From: Mycobacterium sp.
GTDB lineage: Bacteria; Actinomycetota; Actinomycetes; Mycobacteriales; Mycobacteriaceae
Length of the DNA stretch: 54,428 bases
Reading direction: 5' to 3'
Assembly (NCBI GenBank): GCA_023264735.1
Contig: JAHFVD010000051.1
Span: 1 to 54,428 of the forward strand
The notes below the pieces were generated by a model. That model had not been told where the DNA came from. It saw nothing but the letters and a program-made list of their open reading frames with translations, and did no database searches. The position numbers and the translations under genes were made by a program. Position 1 is the first letter of the stretch; each line of letters opens with the position of its first letter. Of the stretch, positions 1 to 8,102 are shown piece by piece.

Positions 1-1
1 C

Positions 2-1345
2 CACTACAGCGTGACCATGCAGCTGCCCGAGAGCGGCGGTCTCTATGGCACCGGCAACGTCACCTACCGCGGCGTCGAGGTGGGACGGGTGCAGTCGGTC
101 CATCTCACCGATACCGGTGTCGAAGCCGAGTTATCGCTGAAGTCGGACATCCACATTCCCTCCGACCTCAGCGCCGAGGTACACAGCCAATCAGCCATCG
201 GCGAGCAGTATGTCGAGCTGGTTCCCCGCAACGCGACATCCCGGCCGCTCAAGGACGGCGATCTGATCCCGCGGTCCGAAACGTCAGTGCCACCAGACAT
301 CAACACACTGCTCGACGCCGCGAACTCCGGACTGCAAGCAATTCCACGCCAGAACCTCAAGACAGCAATCGACGAGGCCTACACCGCCGTCGGGGGGCTA
401 GGCCCGCAGCTGTCCGACATCGTCAAAGGCTCAACAGCTCTGGCGATCGACGCCCGCAAGAACCTCGACCCGCTCATCAACCTCATCGATAATTCCAAAC
501 CCGTGCTCGACTCACAGGTCAACACCTCGGCCGCGATCCAGGCGTGGAGTTCACAGCTGGCCACGGTTACCGGCGAACTGCAGAAAAAGAACGACGCCGT
601 AGCCGGGTTCATCGACAAGGGAGGCATCATCGTAGCCTCGCAAGAGAGCCAGAAACTCATCGAGCGGCTCAAACCCACCCTGCCCATCCTGCTGAACAAC
701 CTCACCAGCGTCGGCCAGGTCGCCCTCGCCTATCAAAACGACGTTGAGCAACTACTGGTCCTGCTGCCACACGCAACGTCGGTACTACAGGGCACCTTCG
801 TCGCCAACGCGAACACCACCCAGGCCTACCGGGGTCAATACCTCTCCTTCAACCTCAACATCAACCTCCCACCCGCCTGCACGACCGGCTTCCTGCCCAC
901 CCAACAGGCCCGAGTTCCCACCCTGACCGACTACCCCGACAGGGTCCCCGGCGACCTCTACTGCCGCACACCCCAAGACTCCCCGTTCAATGTCCGCGGC
1001 GCACGCAACATTCCGTGCGAGACCGTACCCGGCAAGCGCGCTCCAACGGTGAAGATGTGCGAGAGCAACGAGCAGTACGTGCCACTCAACGACGGCTACA
1101 ACTGGAAGGGCGACCCCAACGCCACCCTCTCCGGTCAGGACATCCCCCAACTGCCGCCCGGGACACCGCCGGCCGGGCTGCCGACCGCTCCCCCACCACC
1201 AGCCCTGATGGGCGTCGCCGAATACGACCCAGCCACAGGCACATACGTCGCACCCAACGGCCGCCAATACACCCAATCCGACCTGGCCGAGCCGACGAAA
1301 CAAGACAACACATGGCAATCGATGCTGCTACCGCCCGGATCCTGA
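2..1345 (+). CDS. MCE-family protein, 3' part (gene starts before the window)
   Basis: The frame is open from the first bases (HYSVTMQLPESGG...), so the start and the N-terminal membrane anchor lie upstream; the ATG at 11 is internal. The visible 447 codons hold the MCE domain (GNVTYRGVEVGRVQSV, then SAIGEQYVELVPR), a long helical region, a Cys-containing stretch near residues 285-350, and a Pro-rich tail ending in WQSMLLPPGS. MCE proteins form the periplasmic lipid-transfer channel of Mce importers. The tail style suits MceD or MceF, and I cannot decide which. If it is MceD, the downstream mceE and mceF are missing, because a YaeQ remnant follows directly after the stop. Confidence 0.9.
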   Translation, partial: HYSVTMQLPESGGLYGTGNVTYRGVEVGRVQSVHLTDTGVEAELSLKSDIHIPSDLSAEVHSQSAIGEQYVELVPRNATSRPLKDGDLIPRSETSVPPDINTLLDAANSGLQAIPRQNLKTAIDEAYTAVGGLGPQLSDIVKGSTALAIDARKNLDPLINLIDNSKPVLDSQVNTSAAIQAWSSQLATVTGELQKKNDAVAGFIDKGGIIVASQESQKLIERLKPTLPILLNNLTSVGQVALAYQNDVEQLLVLLPHATSVLQGTFVANANTTQAYRGQYLSFNLNINLPPACTTGFLPTQQARVPTLTDYPDRVPGDLYCRTPQDSPFNVRGARNIPCETVPGKRAPTVKMCESNEQYVPLNDGYNWKGDPNATLSGQDIPQLPPGTPPAGLPTAPPPPALMGVAEYDPATGTYVAPNGRQYTQSDLAEPTKQDNTWQSMLLPPGS

Positions 1346-1607
1346 CCGTCGGCGGCCTCGGTCCGACCATGTGCTGCTGTTCCCGTTTGCCGCCGGCGTG
1401 GCCACCTGGTGGCGCACCGTGGGACCCAAAGTGGCGGGGCTGCCGCACCTTTCGGTGGTGCAGATTCCGCACGCGCCGGTGCAGCAACTGGCCCAGACTG
1501 TCGATCGACGGGTCTCGGCGCAGGTGATGGTGATGGTGATGGAAGGTCAGGTGACGATGACCGTGGGCGCCGTCGACGTCACCTTCACGCCCGTGCCGTT
1601 GGTGTGA
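1346..1607 (+). pseudogene. yaeQ: YaeQ-family remnant (C-terminal ~85 residues)
   Basis: The frame containing GTG 1371 reads RRPRSDHVLLFPFAAG, then WWRTVGPKVAGLPHLSVVQ and VMEGQVTMTVGAVDV, ending at 1607. From memory this follows the C-terminal half of YaeQ (ADQVFVYTYGG, WW..L.PKL..L.NLTVI, and a final beta-strand pair). The N-terminal ~95 residues, with the PD-(D/E)XK-like core, are absent because the homology begins right after the mce stop codon. It is therefore a truncated copy, probably left by a deletion that joined the mce gene to yaeQ. The reading is based on aligned residues only. Confidence 0.6.
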
Positions 1608-1949
1608 ACTTCTGAGCTTGAGGTGCTAGTCGATAGCGTTAGCGCCGTGGACGCTGACGCCAGCGTTGTCGGGGCGAGCCTGGCCGCAAGCCGCTCGCCC
1701 CCAACCGCACACCGGTGCGATTGATCGCCACTACGGAAATGACAACATCATTGAGACGAATCGAGCGGCCAGTGTCTCAGTGAACTTGTCGCCTTCCCAG
1801 CTGACGAGTGACAACTTCACTGAGACCGGACAGCATCCCCCGCCAAGGCCTCCGCGGTGGCCTCGTCCGCGGGCACACCAACTGCGCCTGCGACGGCGCC
1901 GACCGTCTTGCTGATTGCTACCAGAGTAATACTTAGGTAGCTTTGCGGT
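1608..1949. other. Gene-free stretch with repeat remnants
   Basis: I see no credible coding frame in these 342 bases. They hold three copies of an 18-bp repeat (listed separately) and, at the 3' end, the presumed mazE promoter region (AT-richer sequence around 1925-1940). Confidence 0.5.
1740..1826. repeat. Three copies of an 18-bp repeat, two of them inverted (IS-end-like)
   Basis: Copy A at 1740-1757 reads TGACAACATCATTGAGAC. Copy C at 1809-1826 reads TGACAACTTCACTGAGAC (16 of 18 identical). Copy B at 1774-1790 is in the opposite orientation (GTCTCAGTGAACTTGTC) and matches C in 16 of 17 positions. B and C could pair as a 17-bp stem with an 18-base loop. Repeated short sites in both orientations without a transposase suggest the terminus of a lost insertion element, or a regulator-binding array. 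No target duplication was identified. Confidence 0.5.
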
Positions 1950-2180
1950 ATGAAGCTGAGCGTCAGTTTGTCTGACGAGGACATTGCAGTCCTTGACGCC
2001 TACGTCAAGAGAGCACAGCTGCCGTCGCGGTCCGCGGGGTTGCAGCGAGCGGTTCAGATGTTGCGCTACCCCGACCTCGAGAATGACTACGCCCAGGCGT
2101 GGGACGAGTGGGCCACCGACGAGAATTCCCGCGCCTGGGACTTCACCGTTGGAGATGGCGTCGCCGATGCTGCGCGGTGA
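1950..2180 (+). CDS. mazE: MazE-type antitoxin (ribbon-helix-helix)
   Basis: A 76-residue protein. The N-terminus [18 protein letters not shown] is a ribbon-helix-helix DNA-binding start. The acidic, Trp-containing C-terminus ([19 protein letters not shown]) is the part that normally wraps the toxin. From memory it is closest to MazE9 of M. tuberculosis (Rv2801A). The toxin gene starts inside its 3' end (14-base overlap), so the two are translationally coupled. The family neutralises MazF and represses its own operon. The gene lies between repeat remnants, which fits a mobile or plasticity locus. Confidence 0.88.
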   Translation: MKLSVSLSDEDIAVLDAYVKRAQLPSRSAGLQRAVQMLRYPDLENDYAQAWDEWATDENSRAWDFTVGDGVADAAR

Positions 2181-2511
2181 AATCTGGCAGGTCGACCTGG
2201 ACCCCGTTCGCGGAAGTGAGGCGAACAAGCGGCGGCCGGCAGTGATCGTCAGCAATGACAGAGCAAACGCGACAGCTGTGCGTCTTGGCCGCGGCGTGGT
2301 CACCGTCATCCCAGTGACCAGCAGGACGGACAAGGTTTATCCCTTTCAAGTACGGCTGTCGGCCCAGAGTGGACTCACGGTGGACTCGAAGGCCCAAGCC
2401 GAGCAGGTGCGGTCCATATCAACCCAGCGCTTACTGCATCTGATAGGTCGGGTGTCCCCCGCGGAGCTCGCGGCACTCGACGATGCGCTCAGACTCCATC
2501 TGGAGCTGTAA
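2167..2511 (+). CDS. mazF: MazF-family endoribonuclease toxin
   Basis: 114 residues from ATG 2167 (ATG 2155 is an alternative; GGAG at 2151-2154 is better spaced for 2167). [19 protein letters not shown], then RRPAVIVSN and VIPVTS, are the MazF/PemK core. The Arg in RRPAV and the Thr/Ser in PVTS correspond to the RNA-cleavage residues of the family. All core segments are present, so it is probably active. It resembles MazF9 (Rv2801c), which cleaves single-stranded RNA at short U-rich motifs; specificity cannot be read here. It is paired with the upstream RHH antitoxin. Confidence 0.9.
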   Translation: MLRGEIWQVDLDPVRGSEANKRRPAVIVSNDRANATAVRLGRGVVTVIPVTSRTDKVYPFQVRLSAQSGLTVDSKAQAEQVRSISTQRLLHLIGRVSPAELAALDDALRLHLEL

Positions 2512-2630
2512 TCACCCGCTATGCAGAAACCCGAACGCGGCCGGCTACCAGTCGGCCGCTGTAGCCATCGGGTCGGATTAGCACGGCATTCGGAGCGGAC
2601 ACCTCGCCGATCACCGCGAGCTCCCTGTCG

Positions 2631-2677
2631 GTTCCGGTCGAATGTTGAGCAGCCTGTTCCGGTCGAAAAGTGAGCAG
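2631..2677 (+). repeat. Two tandem 22-bp repeats resembling IS21-family ends
   Basis: GTTCCGGTCGAATGTTGAGC at 2631 (ending AG at 2652) recurs at 2656-2677 with three mismatches, at a 25-bp period. Multiple closely spaced copies of a ~20-bp site ending in a GTGAGCAG-like core resemble the terminal repeats of IS21-type elements. No istA/istB reading frame is present nearby, so this would be a solo end or remnant. It lies in the gap between the convergent mazF and hoxW. Confidence 0.45.
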
Positions 2678-2752
2678 GTGTGCTTACGGGGTTGAGTCTG
2701 CCTGACGGTCGACTTCCGCGGAGGGCAAGTGTCTCGATCGTGGTGTGTTTGA

Positions 2753-3268
2753 CTACACCGCCTCGGTGCGGTGAGCTGGATTGTGCACCAGCGCTTCTGT
2801 TAGAAAATCAACGGAACGAACAAGATTGGCGAGTGCCAATCGGGTTATGCCTTCTCTCAGTTCCCATTGGTAACCCCGAATTGCTAGTACATAGCTGTCT
2901 GGGACTTGGTCGAAGCATTGCCGGGTGGTCGCCAGGATCGACGACACGGACATGGCGTGCGAGGTGAAGCTGAGATCCAGCTTCGCCTCGGGGCGGCTCA
3001 CCGCGAACGAATCCACCAGCGGATCCTTGGTCGCATCCACGAACAGCACGCGCTGGTACCGGCTGATCAAGTCGGCGTCTTCCAGGTTGAGCTGGTAGGT
3101 GCGGCGCAGGTGCGCGCGTGTGCGGAGATCACCGCATTCCAGTCGGTCGATGAATGCCCAACCCAAGCCGTCGTCCTCGCGCCCGGAGTTGCCGATGCCG
3201 TAGATCAGAGAGGCTGGATTGTCGAACAGGCCGGGTGTATTCGGTTGGAGCTCAGCGGGTGCGTTCAT
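2753..3268 (-). CDS. hoxW: [NiFe]-hydrogenase maturation endopeptidase HoxW
   Basis: 171 residues. The N-terminal motif IYGIGNSGREDDGLGWAF is the nickel-sensing and active-site loop of HybD/HyaD/HoxW proteases (GxGN...DDGxG). A later His (TSHAMSVS) matches the second metal ligand. These enzymes cut the C-terminal tail off the hydrogenase large subunit after nickel insertion. The first 17 bases overlap the hoxH 3' end, so it is the last gene of the hox operon. Its expected substrate tail is present on HoxH. The length is normal. Confidence 0.88.
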   Translation of the reverse strand: MNAPAELQPNTPGLFDNPASLIYGIGNSGREDDGLGWAFIDRLECGDLRTRAHLRRTYQLNLEDADLISRYQRVLFVDATKDPLVDSFAVSRPEAKLDLSFTSHAMSVSSILATTRQCFDQVPDSYVLAIRGYQWELREGITRLALANLVRSVDFLTEALVHNPAHRTEAV

Positions 3269-4718
3269 CGAGCACCCTACCTTCGGCGTCGAGGACGGAC
3301 ACGGTCAACGGCATCTGCCCCAATGCGTGGGTGGCGCAGCTCAAGCAGGGGTCGTAGGCGCGGATACCCACCTCGATAGCGTTCATCATGCCCTCGGTGA
3401 TCTCGGCCTTGCCGCCGAGGTAGTCCTCGGCCACGCTGCGCACCGTGCGATTGAGGACGTGATTGTTCTGCGTTGTCGCCACGATGAGATTGGCGAACGT
3501 CACATTGCCCTCACGCTCGGCGCGGTAATGGTGCACGAGGCTACCCCGGGGTGCTTCCAGCACGCCGACACCCTCCCCCGTCCACGCGTCTGCACCAGGG
3601 ACCACGACAAGCTCATCCTTCGTGACGTCGGGATCGTTGAGCAGGTCGCGAACCACCTCGGCGGCGTGGATGATTTCGATGGTGCGTGCCCAGTTAGTGT
3701 GCAACGTCATGTTGTTGGCGCGTCCCGCGGTGTAGGCCTGGAAGCGCTCCAGGGCTTCCGCGGCGATCGGGGTCGACAGCGATCGGGTGACGTTAAGCCG
3801 AGCCAGCGGTCCCACCCGCACCGAGCCCTCCTCACGGCCGAGATCGGTCAGGTACGGGAATTTCATGTAGCTCCACTTTTCCACCCCCTCGGAGAAGTGA
3901 GAGAGGTAGTCGCGGTAGTCGAATTCACGCACAACCGCTTTGTGGTTGTCGACCACCCGCAGGCGGCCGTCGTAGTAGTCGACGTCGCCGTCGTCGTCCA
4001 CTAAACACATGTTGAGCGCTGGGACATTGGCGAAACCGTCCACCACGTCGCGGTGTTGATCGTGGAAGTCGTAGAACATCTGCAAACCCAACTGAGCATC
4101 TGCGATGACGTCGTCGACGCAAGGCACGCCGTCCTCACCTTTCAAGAAGCGGTTCACCTGGGCTGTGGTGAGGCTCTTGTTCACCCCACCCGGGACCGAC
4201 GAGATGCCGTGCATCCGCTTTCCGAAGACAGCCTCGATGATCTCCTGGCCCCACTTGCGCAGCCGGACAACGCGTTTGACCAGAGCGGGATTGGCTTCGA
4301 TGAGACCGATGAAGTTGCGTTGCTCGGGCGCGGCGTCGATACCGAACAGCATCTCCGGCACGACCAAATAGAAGTAGGCAGTCACGTGCGACTGCAACAT
4401 TTGTGCGTAATGGCCCAAACGCCGCATCTTCACTGCTGTCGGGGTCAGTCGAGTCCCGGAGGCTGGGCCGACGCCGATCATGTCGTCGAGTGCCTTGGCC
4501 CCAGCGAGGTGGTGGCTGACGAAGCAGATCCCGCAGATCCGCTGCATGAGAACCGGCGCCTCCCAGTACGGGTGGCCTTGGATGAACTTTTCGTAGCCGC
4601 GGAACTCCACCACGTGCAGCTTGGCATCGGTGACGTTGTGGTCGTCATCGAGTTCTACGACCACTTTTCCGTGTCCCTCGATGCGGGTGATCGGATCAAT
4701 GATGACGGTGCGTGCCAT
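3252..4718 (-). CDS. hoxH: NAD-linked [NiFe]-hydrogenase large subunit HoxH
   Basis: 488 residues from ATG 4718, preceded by GAGGAAA; the frame stays open upstream but that part has no homology. Both nickel-binding motifs are intact: L1 RICGIC at residues 60-65 and L2 DPCLSC at 456-461. A 24-residue tail after His464 should be removed by HoxW. The L1 context RICGICFVSHHLAGAKALDD is typical of group 3d. The protein holds the NiFe(CN)2CO centre that makes or splits H2. It follows hoxY by 17 bases. Maturation needs HypA-F; only a broken hypA is seen in this window. Confidence 0.92.
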   Translation of the reverse strand: MARTVIIDPITRIEGHGKVVVELDDDHNVTDAKLHVVEFRGYEKFIQGHPYWEAPVLMQRICGICFVSHHLAGAKALDDMIGVGPASGTRLTPTAVKMRRLGHYAQMLQSHVTAYFYLVVPEMLFGIDAAPEQRNFIGLIEANPALVKRVVRLRKWGQEIIEAVFGKRMHGISSVPGGVNKSLTTAQVNRFLKGEDGVPCVDDVIADAQLGLQMFYDFHDQHRDVVDGFANVPALNMCLVDDDGDVDYYDGRLRVVDNHKAVVREFDYRDYLSHFSEGVEKWSYMKFPYLTDLGREEGSVRVGPLARLNVTRSLSTPIAAEALERFQAYTAGRANNMTLHTNWARTIEIIHAAEVVRDLLNDPDVTKDELVVVPGADAWTGEGVGVLEAPRGSLVHHYRAEREGNVTFANLIVATTQNNHVLNRTVRSVAEDYLGGKAEITEGMMNAIEVGIRAYDPCLSCATHALGQMPLTVSVLDAEGRVLDERTR

Positions 4719-4735
4719 GGTGGCCGTTTCCTCGA

Positions 4736-5365
4736 TCAGTCGAAGTGGTTGAGAGACTTGGGCAGATTGACCGGGCGCCCGTTGACCAGGTCGTCGAGGA
4801 CGTCGAGTATCGCGTCTGCTGTCGGCGGGCACCCGGGGATGAAGTAATCCATGTGCACCACCTCGTGGCAGGGATGGACGCGGTTGGTGAGAATCGGAAT
4901 TCTGCGGTCATAAGGCACAACCGGAGCAGCACCCGGTGGCGCCGTGGGCGAGTTGGGGTACGCCTCAGCCAGACAGTCGGCAAGCCCGACGCTGTTTCGC
5001 AGCGAGGGCACTCCACCCCAGATGGCGCATGCGCCAACGGAGATCAGAATGTCGCAGTTCTCCCGGAAGTGCCGCAACGTCTCGATGTTCTCTTCGTTGG
5101 CAACTCCGCCTTCGATGAACCCGATGGCGCATCGTTCGGGAATCCGCTTGATGTCGGTAAACGACGATCGCAGGATGGTGATCTTGTCGAGCAGGTCGAT
5201 CATGCGTTCGTCGATATCCAGCAGTGACAGGTTGCATCCCCAACAGCCGCACAGGCTGATCATCGACACTTTGATCTTGCCGGCGCGTGCGGCTGCCACC
5301 TCCGGATCCAGTGGGGTGGCTGGAAGTTCGTGCGAGGCAACCTCGTTGGACTCAGATGTTGTCAT
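4736..5365 (-). CDS. hoxY: NAD-linked [NiFe]-hydrogenase small subunit HoxY
   Basis: 209 residues, starting with the ATGA overlap on the hoxU stop. Cys41 and Cys44 of LCGCWGCN, GACA, HPCHE and PGCPP supply the four Cys expected for the proximal [4Fe-4S] cluster. The protein lacks the extra C-terminal cluster domain and Tat signal of membrane hydrogenases, which fits a soluble cytoplasmic HoxY. It passes electrons between HoxH and the HoxFU diaphorase. The first ~30 residues are a non-conserved, Ala-rich extension. Confidence 0.9.
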   Translation of the reverse strand: MTTSESNEVASHELPATPLDPEVAAARAGKIKVSMISLCGCWGCNLSLLDIDERMIDLLDKITILRSSFTDIKRIPERCAIGFIEGGVANEENIETLRHFRENCDILISVGACAIWGGVPSLRNSVGLADCLAEAYPNSPTAPPGAAPVVPYDRRIPILTNRVHPCHEVVHMDYFIPGCPPTADAILDVLDDLVNGRPVNLPKSLNHFD

Positions 5366-6075
5366 GTGACCTGCCTCTTCGATGGTTCGAGTGCGCGATC
5401 CCTCACAGATTCGACGTCGTAGCGCCGCTCGCCGATCGGTTCGTCATAGCCGACCCCTTTCTCCAGGATCGTGCCGACAGGACAGATATCGACCGCTTCG
5501 CGGACCTGCTCAGGTGGCATCTTGTTGGCGAGCTCCGCGTCGATCTCGATGCGAGCATTCGCCCCACGCCCGCTGATGCTGAAGATCTTCTTCCCCGTCG
5601 CTCGGTCGCGGACGAACTCCACGCAGCGCTGACAGAAAATGCAGCGATCCCGCTCCAGCCAAATCGTGTCCGACGCATGGTCGGCGACCCGCGTGGGGAA
5701 CTGGTATGGGAAGGGCGACACCACCATGTCTACCTCGTAGCCCACAGCCTGCAACGTGCAGCGGCCGGATTTCTCGCAGCTCGGGCAGTTGTGGGTGCCT
5801 TCCGAGAACAGCATCTCCACAAGGGCTTTGCGCGCCGCGGTCGTCTCCGGGTCGCTGACTTCCACCCGCATTCCGTCGACGACTGTGACAGCACAGGCGG
5901 CGGTGATGCGGCCGTTGACCTTGACCGAACAGACCCGGCACGTGCCCAATGCGGGGTGTTCAGGTAGGTAGCACAGGGCCGGGATGTACACACCTGCCTC
6001 GGCAGCCACGTCGACCAGTGTCCTGCCCTCCTCGGTGGTGAACGCTTTGCCGTCGATCTCGATTTGGATGCTCAC
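5362..6075 (-). CDS. hoxU: Hydrogenase diaphorase iron-sulfur subunit HoxU
   Basis: 237 residues from a GTG at 6075 that overlaps the hoxF stop (GTGA). The N-terminal [2Fe-2S] ligands are Cys35, 46, 49 and 61. The NuoG-like His-Cys3 site is His95, Cys97, Cys100 and Cys106. One further [4Fe-4S] site is made by CIFCQRC (145-151) plus Cys198 (DICPVG). This is the NuoG N-terminal module that wires HoxF to HoxY in NAD-reducing hydrogenases. NuoG of complex I is far longer, so the short length supports HoxU. Gene order F-U-Y-H is the classical one. Confidence 0.9.
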   Translation of the reverse strand: MSIQIEIDGKAFTTEEGRTLVDVAAEAGVYIPALCYLPEHPALGTCRVCSVKVNGRITAACAVTVVDGMRVEVSDPETTAARKALVEMLFSEGTHNCPSCEKSGRCTLQAVGYEVDMVVSPFPYQFPTRVADHASDTIWLERDRCIFCQRCVEFVRDRATGKKIFSISGRGANARIEIDAELANKMPPEQVREAVDICPVGTILEKGVGYDEPIGERRYDVESVRDRALEPSKRQVT

Positions 6076-7856
6076 AGCGGCTCCTGTGGGGCGAGTTGGG
6101 CGACGGCCTTGGCGTAGCCGGAGAGCTCTGCCTCGGTGTCGAACGACGGCAGCAGGCCGCCGTTGCTTTCACGAAGCCGAGCCGTATAGATCTCCGGGAA
6201 CTTCTTCATGGTGGTCAAGATGGGATTCGGGGACGTGGCGCCCAGCCCACATCGGCTGGTCTGAGCCACGATGCCGCCCCAGGCGATCATGTCGTCGAGG
6301 TCGGAGCTGGCTGCGCCCCCGTCGGCCACCAGGCCGATCTTCTGACGCAGCATCACGTTGCCAGCCCGGCAGGGCACGCAGATTCCGCACGACTCGTCGA
6401 CGAAGAACTGCATGAAGTCCTTGACGATATCGATCAAGTCGCGGTCGCGGTTGAACACCATGAAGGAACCGTTGCAGGACAGATCGTCGAAGGTGAGTCG
6501 ACGCTCGCCGTCGGCAGCCACCGAAAGCATCTCACCGGAGGGGCCACTGATCTGGACGGCCCGGGCATCCTCGGCGCCGACCCGATCGAGCACTTCACGC
6601 AGCGTGATCCCCCAGGGCACCTCGTATATCCCAGGAGCAGTGCAGTCACCCGCCACGCTCAGCAGGCGGGTCCCGGTCGACCCGGGCACCCCCATCGCCG
6701 CGAACCACTCGGCGCCTTCCTGCAGGATTCGGCATGCTGCGGCAAATGTCTCGACATTGTTGACCACAGTGGGCTTACCGAGGAAACCGTGCTCGGCCGG
6801 AAACGGAGGCTTGAGTCTGGGTGTCCCCCGCTTGCCCTCGCAGGATTCGATCAGCGCGGATTCGTCACCGCAGATGTATGCACCGGCACCCAACTGGATG
6901 CGGATGTCGAACCAGTGCCCCAGCACGCCGGCTTTGCGCAATTCGCGCAACTGCTCAGCCAAATAGTCTCGCAGGTAGGCATATTCGGCACGCAAGTAGA
7001 GGATGCCGTGCGCGGCACCAACGGCATGGGCCGCAATCGCCATGCCGGCGAAGACCAGCTTCGGAGAGCGGGTCAGCAGGACCCGGTCCTTGAAGGTGCC
7101 CGGTTCACCCTCGTCAGCATTGCAGATGACGTACTTCTCATCACCGTTCGCTGCGCGGCACGACATCCACTTGGTCGCGGTGGGAAACCCGGCGCCGCCG
7201 CGTCCTCGCAAGCCGGATTCGGCAACCGTGGCGATCACGTCTTCGGGAGTCGTTGCGCAGCAACGTTGTATCAACGCCGCGTAATCGGTGTCTCCACAGA
7301 AGAAGACCGGCCCCGCGGTGTGGCATGTGGGGTGAGTCAGCATTTCCGCATACGCCGCATCGTGGTGCCGCAGAGCACCCGGGTTGGCGATCTGCTCGGG
7401 GCGCAGGCCGTTCTTCAGGCCGTCAACGATTTCCGCGATCGACGCTGGTGTCAGGTCGGTGAATACGACATCATCGATGATCATTGCGGGTTCACGGTCG
7501 CTCATGCCGATGCAGGCCGTTTCGAACAATCCGAACTCCGCCGAACCCGGCCCACCGAACTGTGTTCCCGTTTCGCTTTCCAACGCGTCATACACCTGCT
7601 GGTAGCCGTTCATCTTCGCGATGACGGTGTTGCTCAGATAGATGCGGTGGCGGCCCGACGGCGTGGTGTGGAAGAAGTGATAGAAGGTCGCGGTCTCCAG
7701 AACGTCGTCAACGGTCAATCCGAGCCAATCGGCGATCGCGGCCGCGGTGTCGGCAGAAATATGACCTGCGGTGCGTTGCACCGTCCACAAGATGTCGATG
7801 AGTTCGGTGCGCTCGCGGCTATGGCCATCGAGAATCATCGCCATGTCTGGAACCAT
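6072..7856 (-). CDS. hoxF: Hydrogenase diaphorase subunit HoxF (NuoE-NuoF fusion)
   Basis: 594 residues, the length of the fused HoxF type. Residues ~10-150 are NuoE-like. Residues ~190-580 are NuoF-like, with the FMN site GRGGAGFPTATKW, the NADH site GAGAYICGDESALIES, and the [4Fe-4S] site SCGICVPC plus TSRCGLG. The NuoE part has lost most of its Cys: where family members carry the first pair it reads SNTVIAKM, and only one Cys (TACIG) remains. That [2Fe-2S] cluster is therefore probably absent. HoxF exchanges hydride with NAD(H). First gene of the hoxFUYHW operon. ATG 7844 or 7838 are alternative starts. Confidence 0.9.
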   Translation of the reverse strand: MVPDMAMILDGHSRERTELIDILWTVQRTAGHISADTAAAIADWLGLTVDDVLETATFYHFFHTTPSGRHRIYLSNTVIAKMNGYQQVYDALESETGTQFGGPGSAEFGLFETACIGMSDREPAMIIDDVVFTDLTPASIAEIVDGLKNGLRPEQIANPGALRHHDAAYAEMLTHPTCHTAGPVFFCGDTDYAALIQRCCATTPEDVIATVAESGLRGRGGAGFPTATKWMSCRAANGDEKYVICNADEGEPGTFKDRVLLTRSPKLVFAGMAIAAHAVGAAHGILYLRAEYAYLRDYLAEQLRELRKAGVLGHWFDIRIQLGAGAYICGDESALIESCEGKRGTPRLKPPFPAEHGFLGKPTVVNNVETFAAACRILQEGAEWFAAMGVPGSTGTRLLSVAGDCTAPGIYEVPWGITLREVLDRVGAEDARAVQISGPSGEMLSVAADGERRLTFDDLSCNGSFMVFNRDRDLIDIVKDFMQFFVDESCGICVPCRAGNVMLRQKIGLVADGGAASSDLDDMIAWGGIVAQTSRCGLGATSPNPILTTMKKFPEIYTARLRESNGGLLPSFDTEAELSGYAKAVAQLAPQEPL

Positions 7857-8064
7857 CAGTCATGCACCACCCTCTCGTACGCGGAGATGGATTCTGTTCC
7901 ACGGATATTCGGCAACCCGGCGTCGTTGTGCACCAGACGTACCCACACCGTCACCGGGCTGCCGTCGCCTCAGCCCGCCGAACACGGGTGTAGATAAGCG
8001 CTCATGAACCTCCTGAGCAATAACCGGCAACCCGCGAGGATGGGCTGTTCATGCGGGATGATGG

Positions 8065-8079
8065 AACGACGCTAGTCCC
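8065..8079 (-). promoter_or_regulatory. Weak DosR-box-like site upstream of hoxF
   Basis: Read on the minus strand it is GGGACTAGCGTCGTT, which matches 9 of the 12 informative positions of the recalled DosR motif GGGACTTNNGNCCCT. The first half-site is good and the second poor. It lies about 210 bases before hoxF, further than usual, so it is suggestive only. Confidence 0.25.
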
Positions 8080-8102
8080 GCGCTGGTACGACCGCAATCA
8101 GA

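Noticed and set aside
2742..2759. GGTGT/ACACC hairpin at the hoxW stop codon as a terminator
   Set aside because: Five-base stem, no T-run on the hoxW strand; too weak to call.
6096..7997. Long open frame (633 codons) on the plus strand across hoxF
   Set aside because: It is antisense to the clearly conserved hoxF. High-GC third positions create such mirror frames, and the translation has no recognisable domain.
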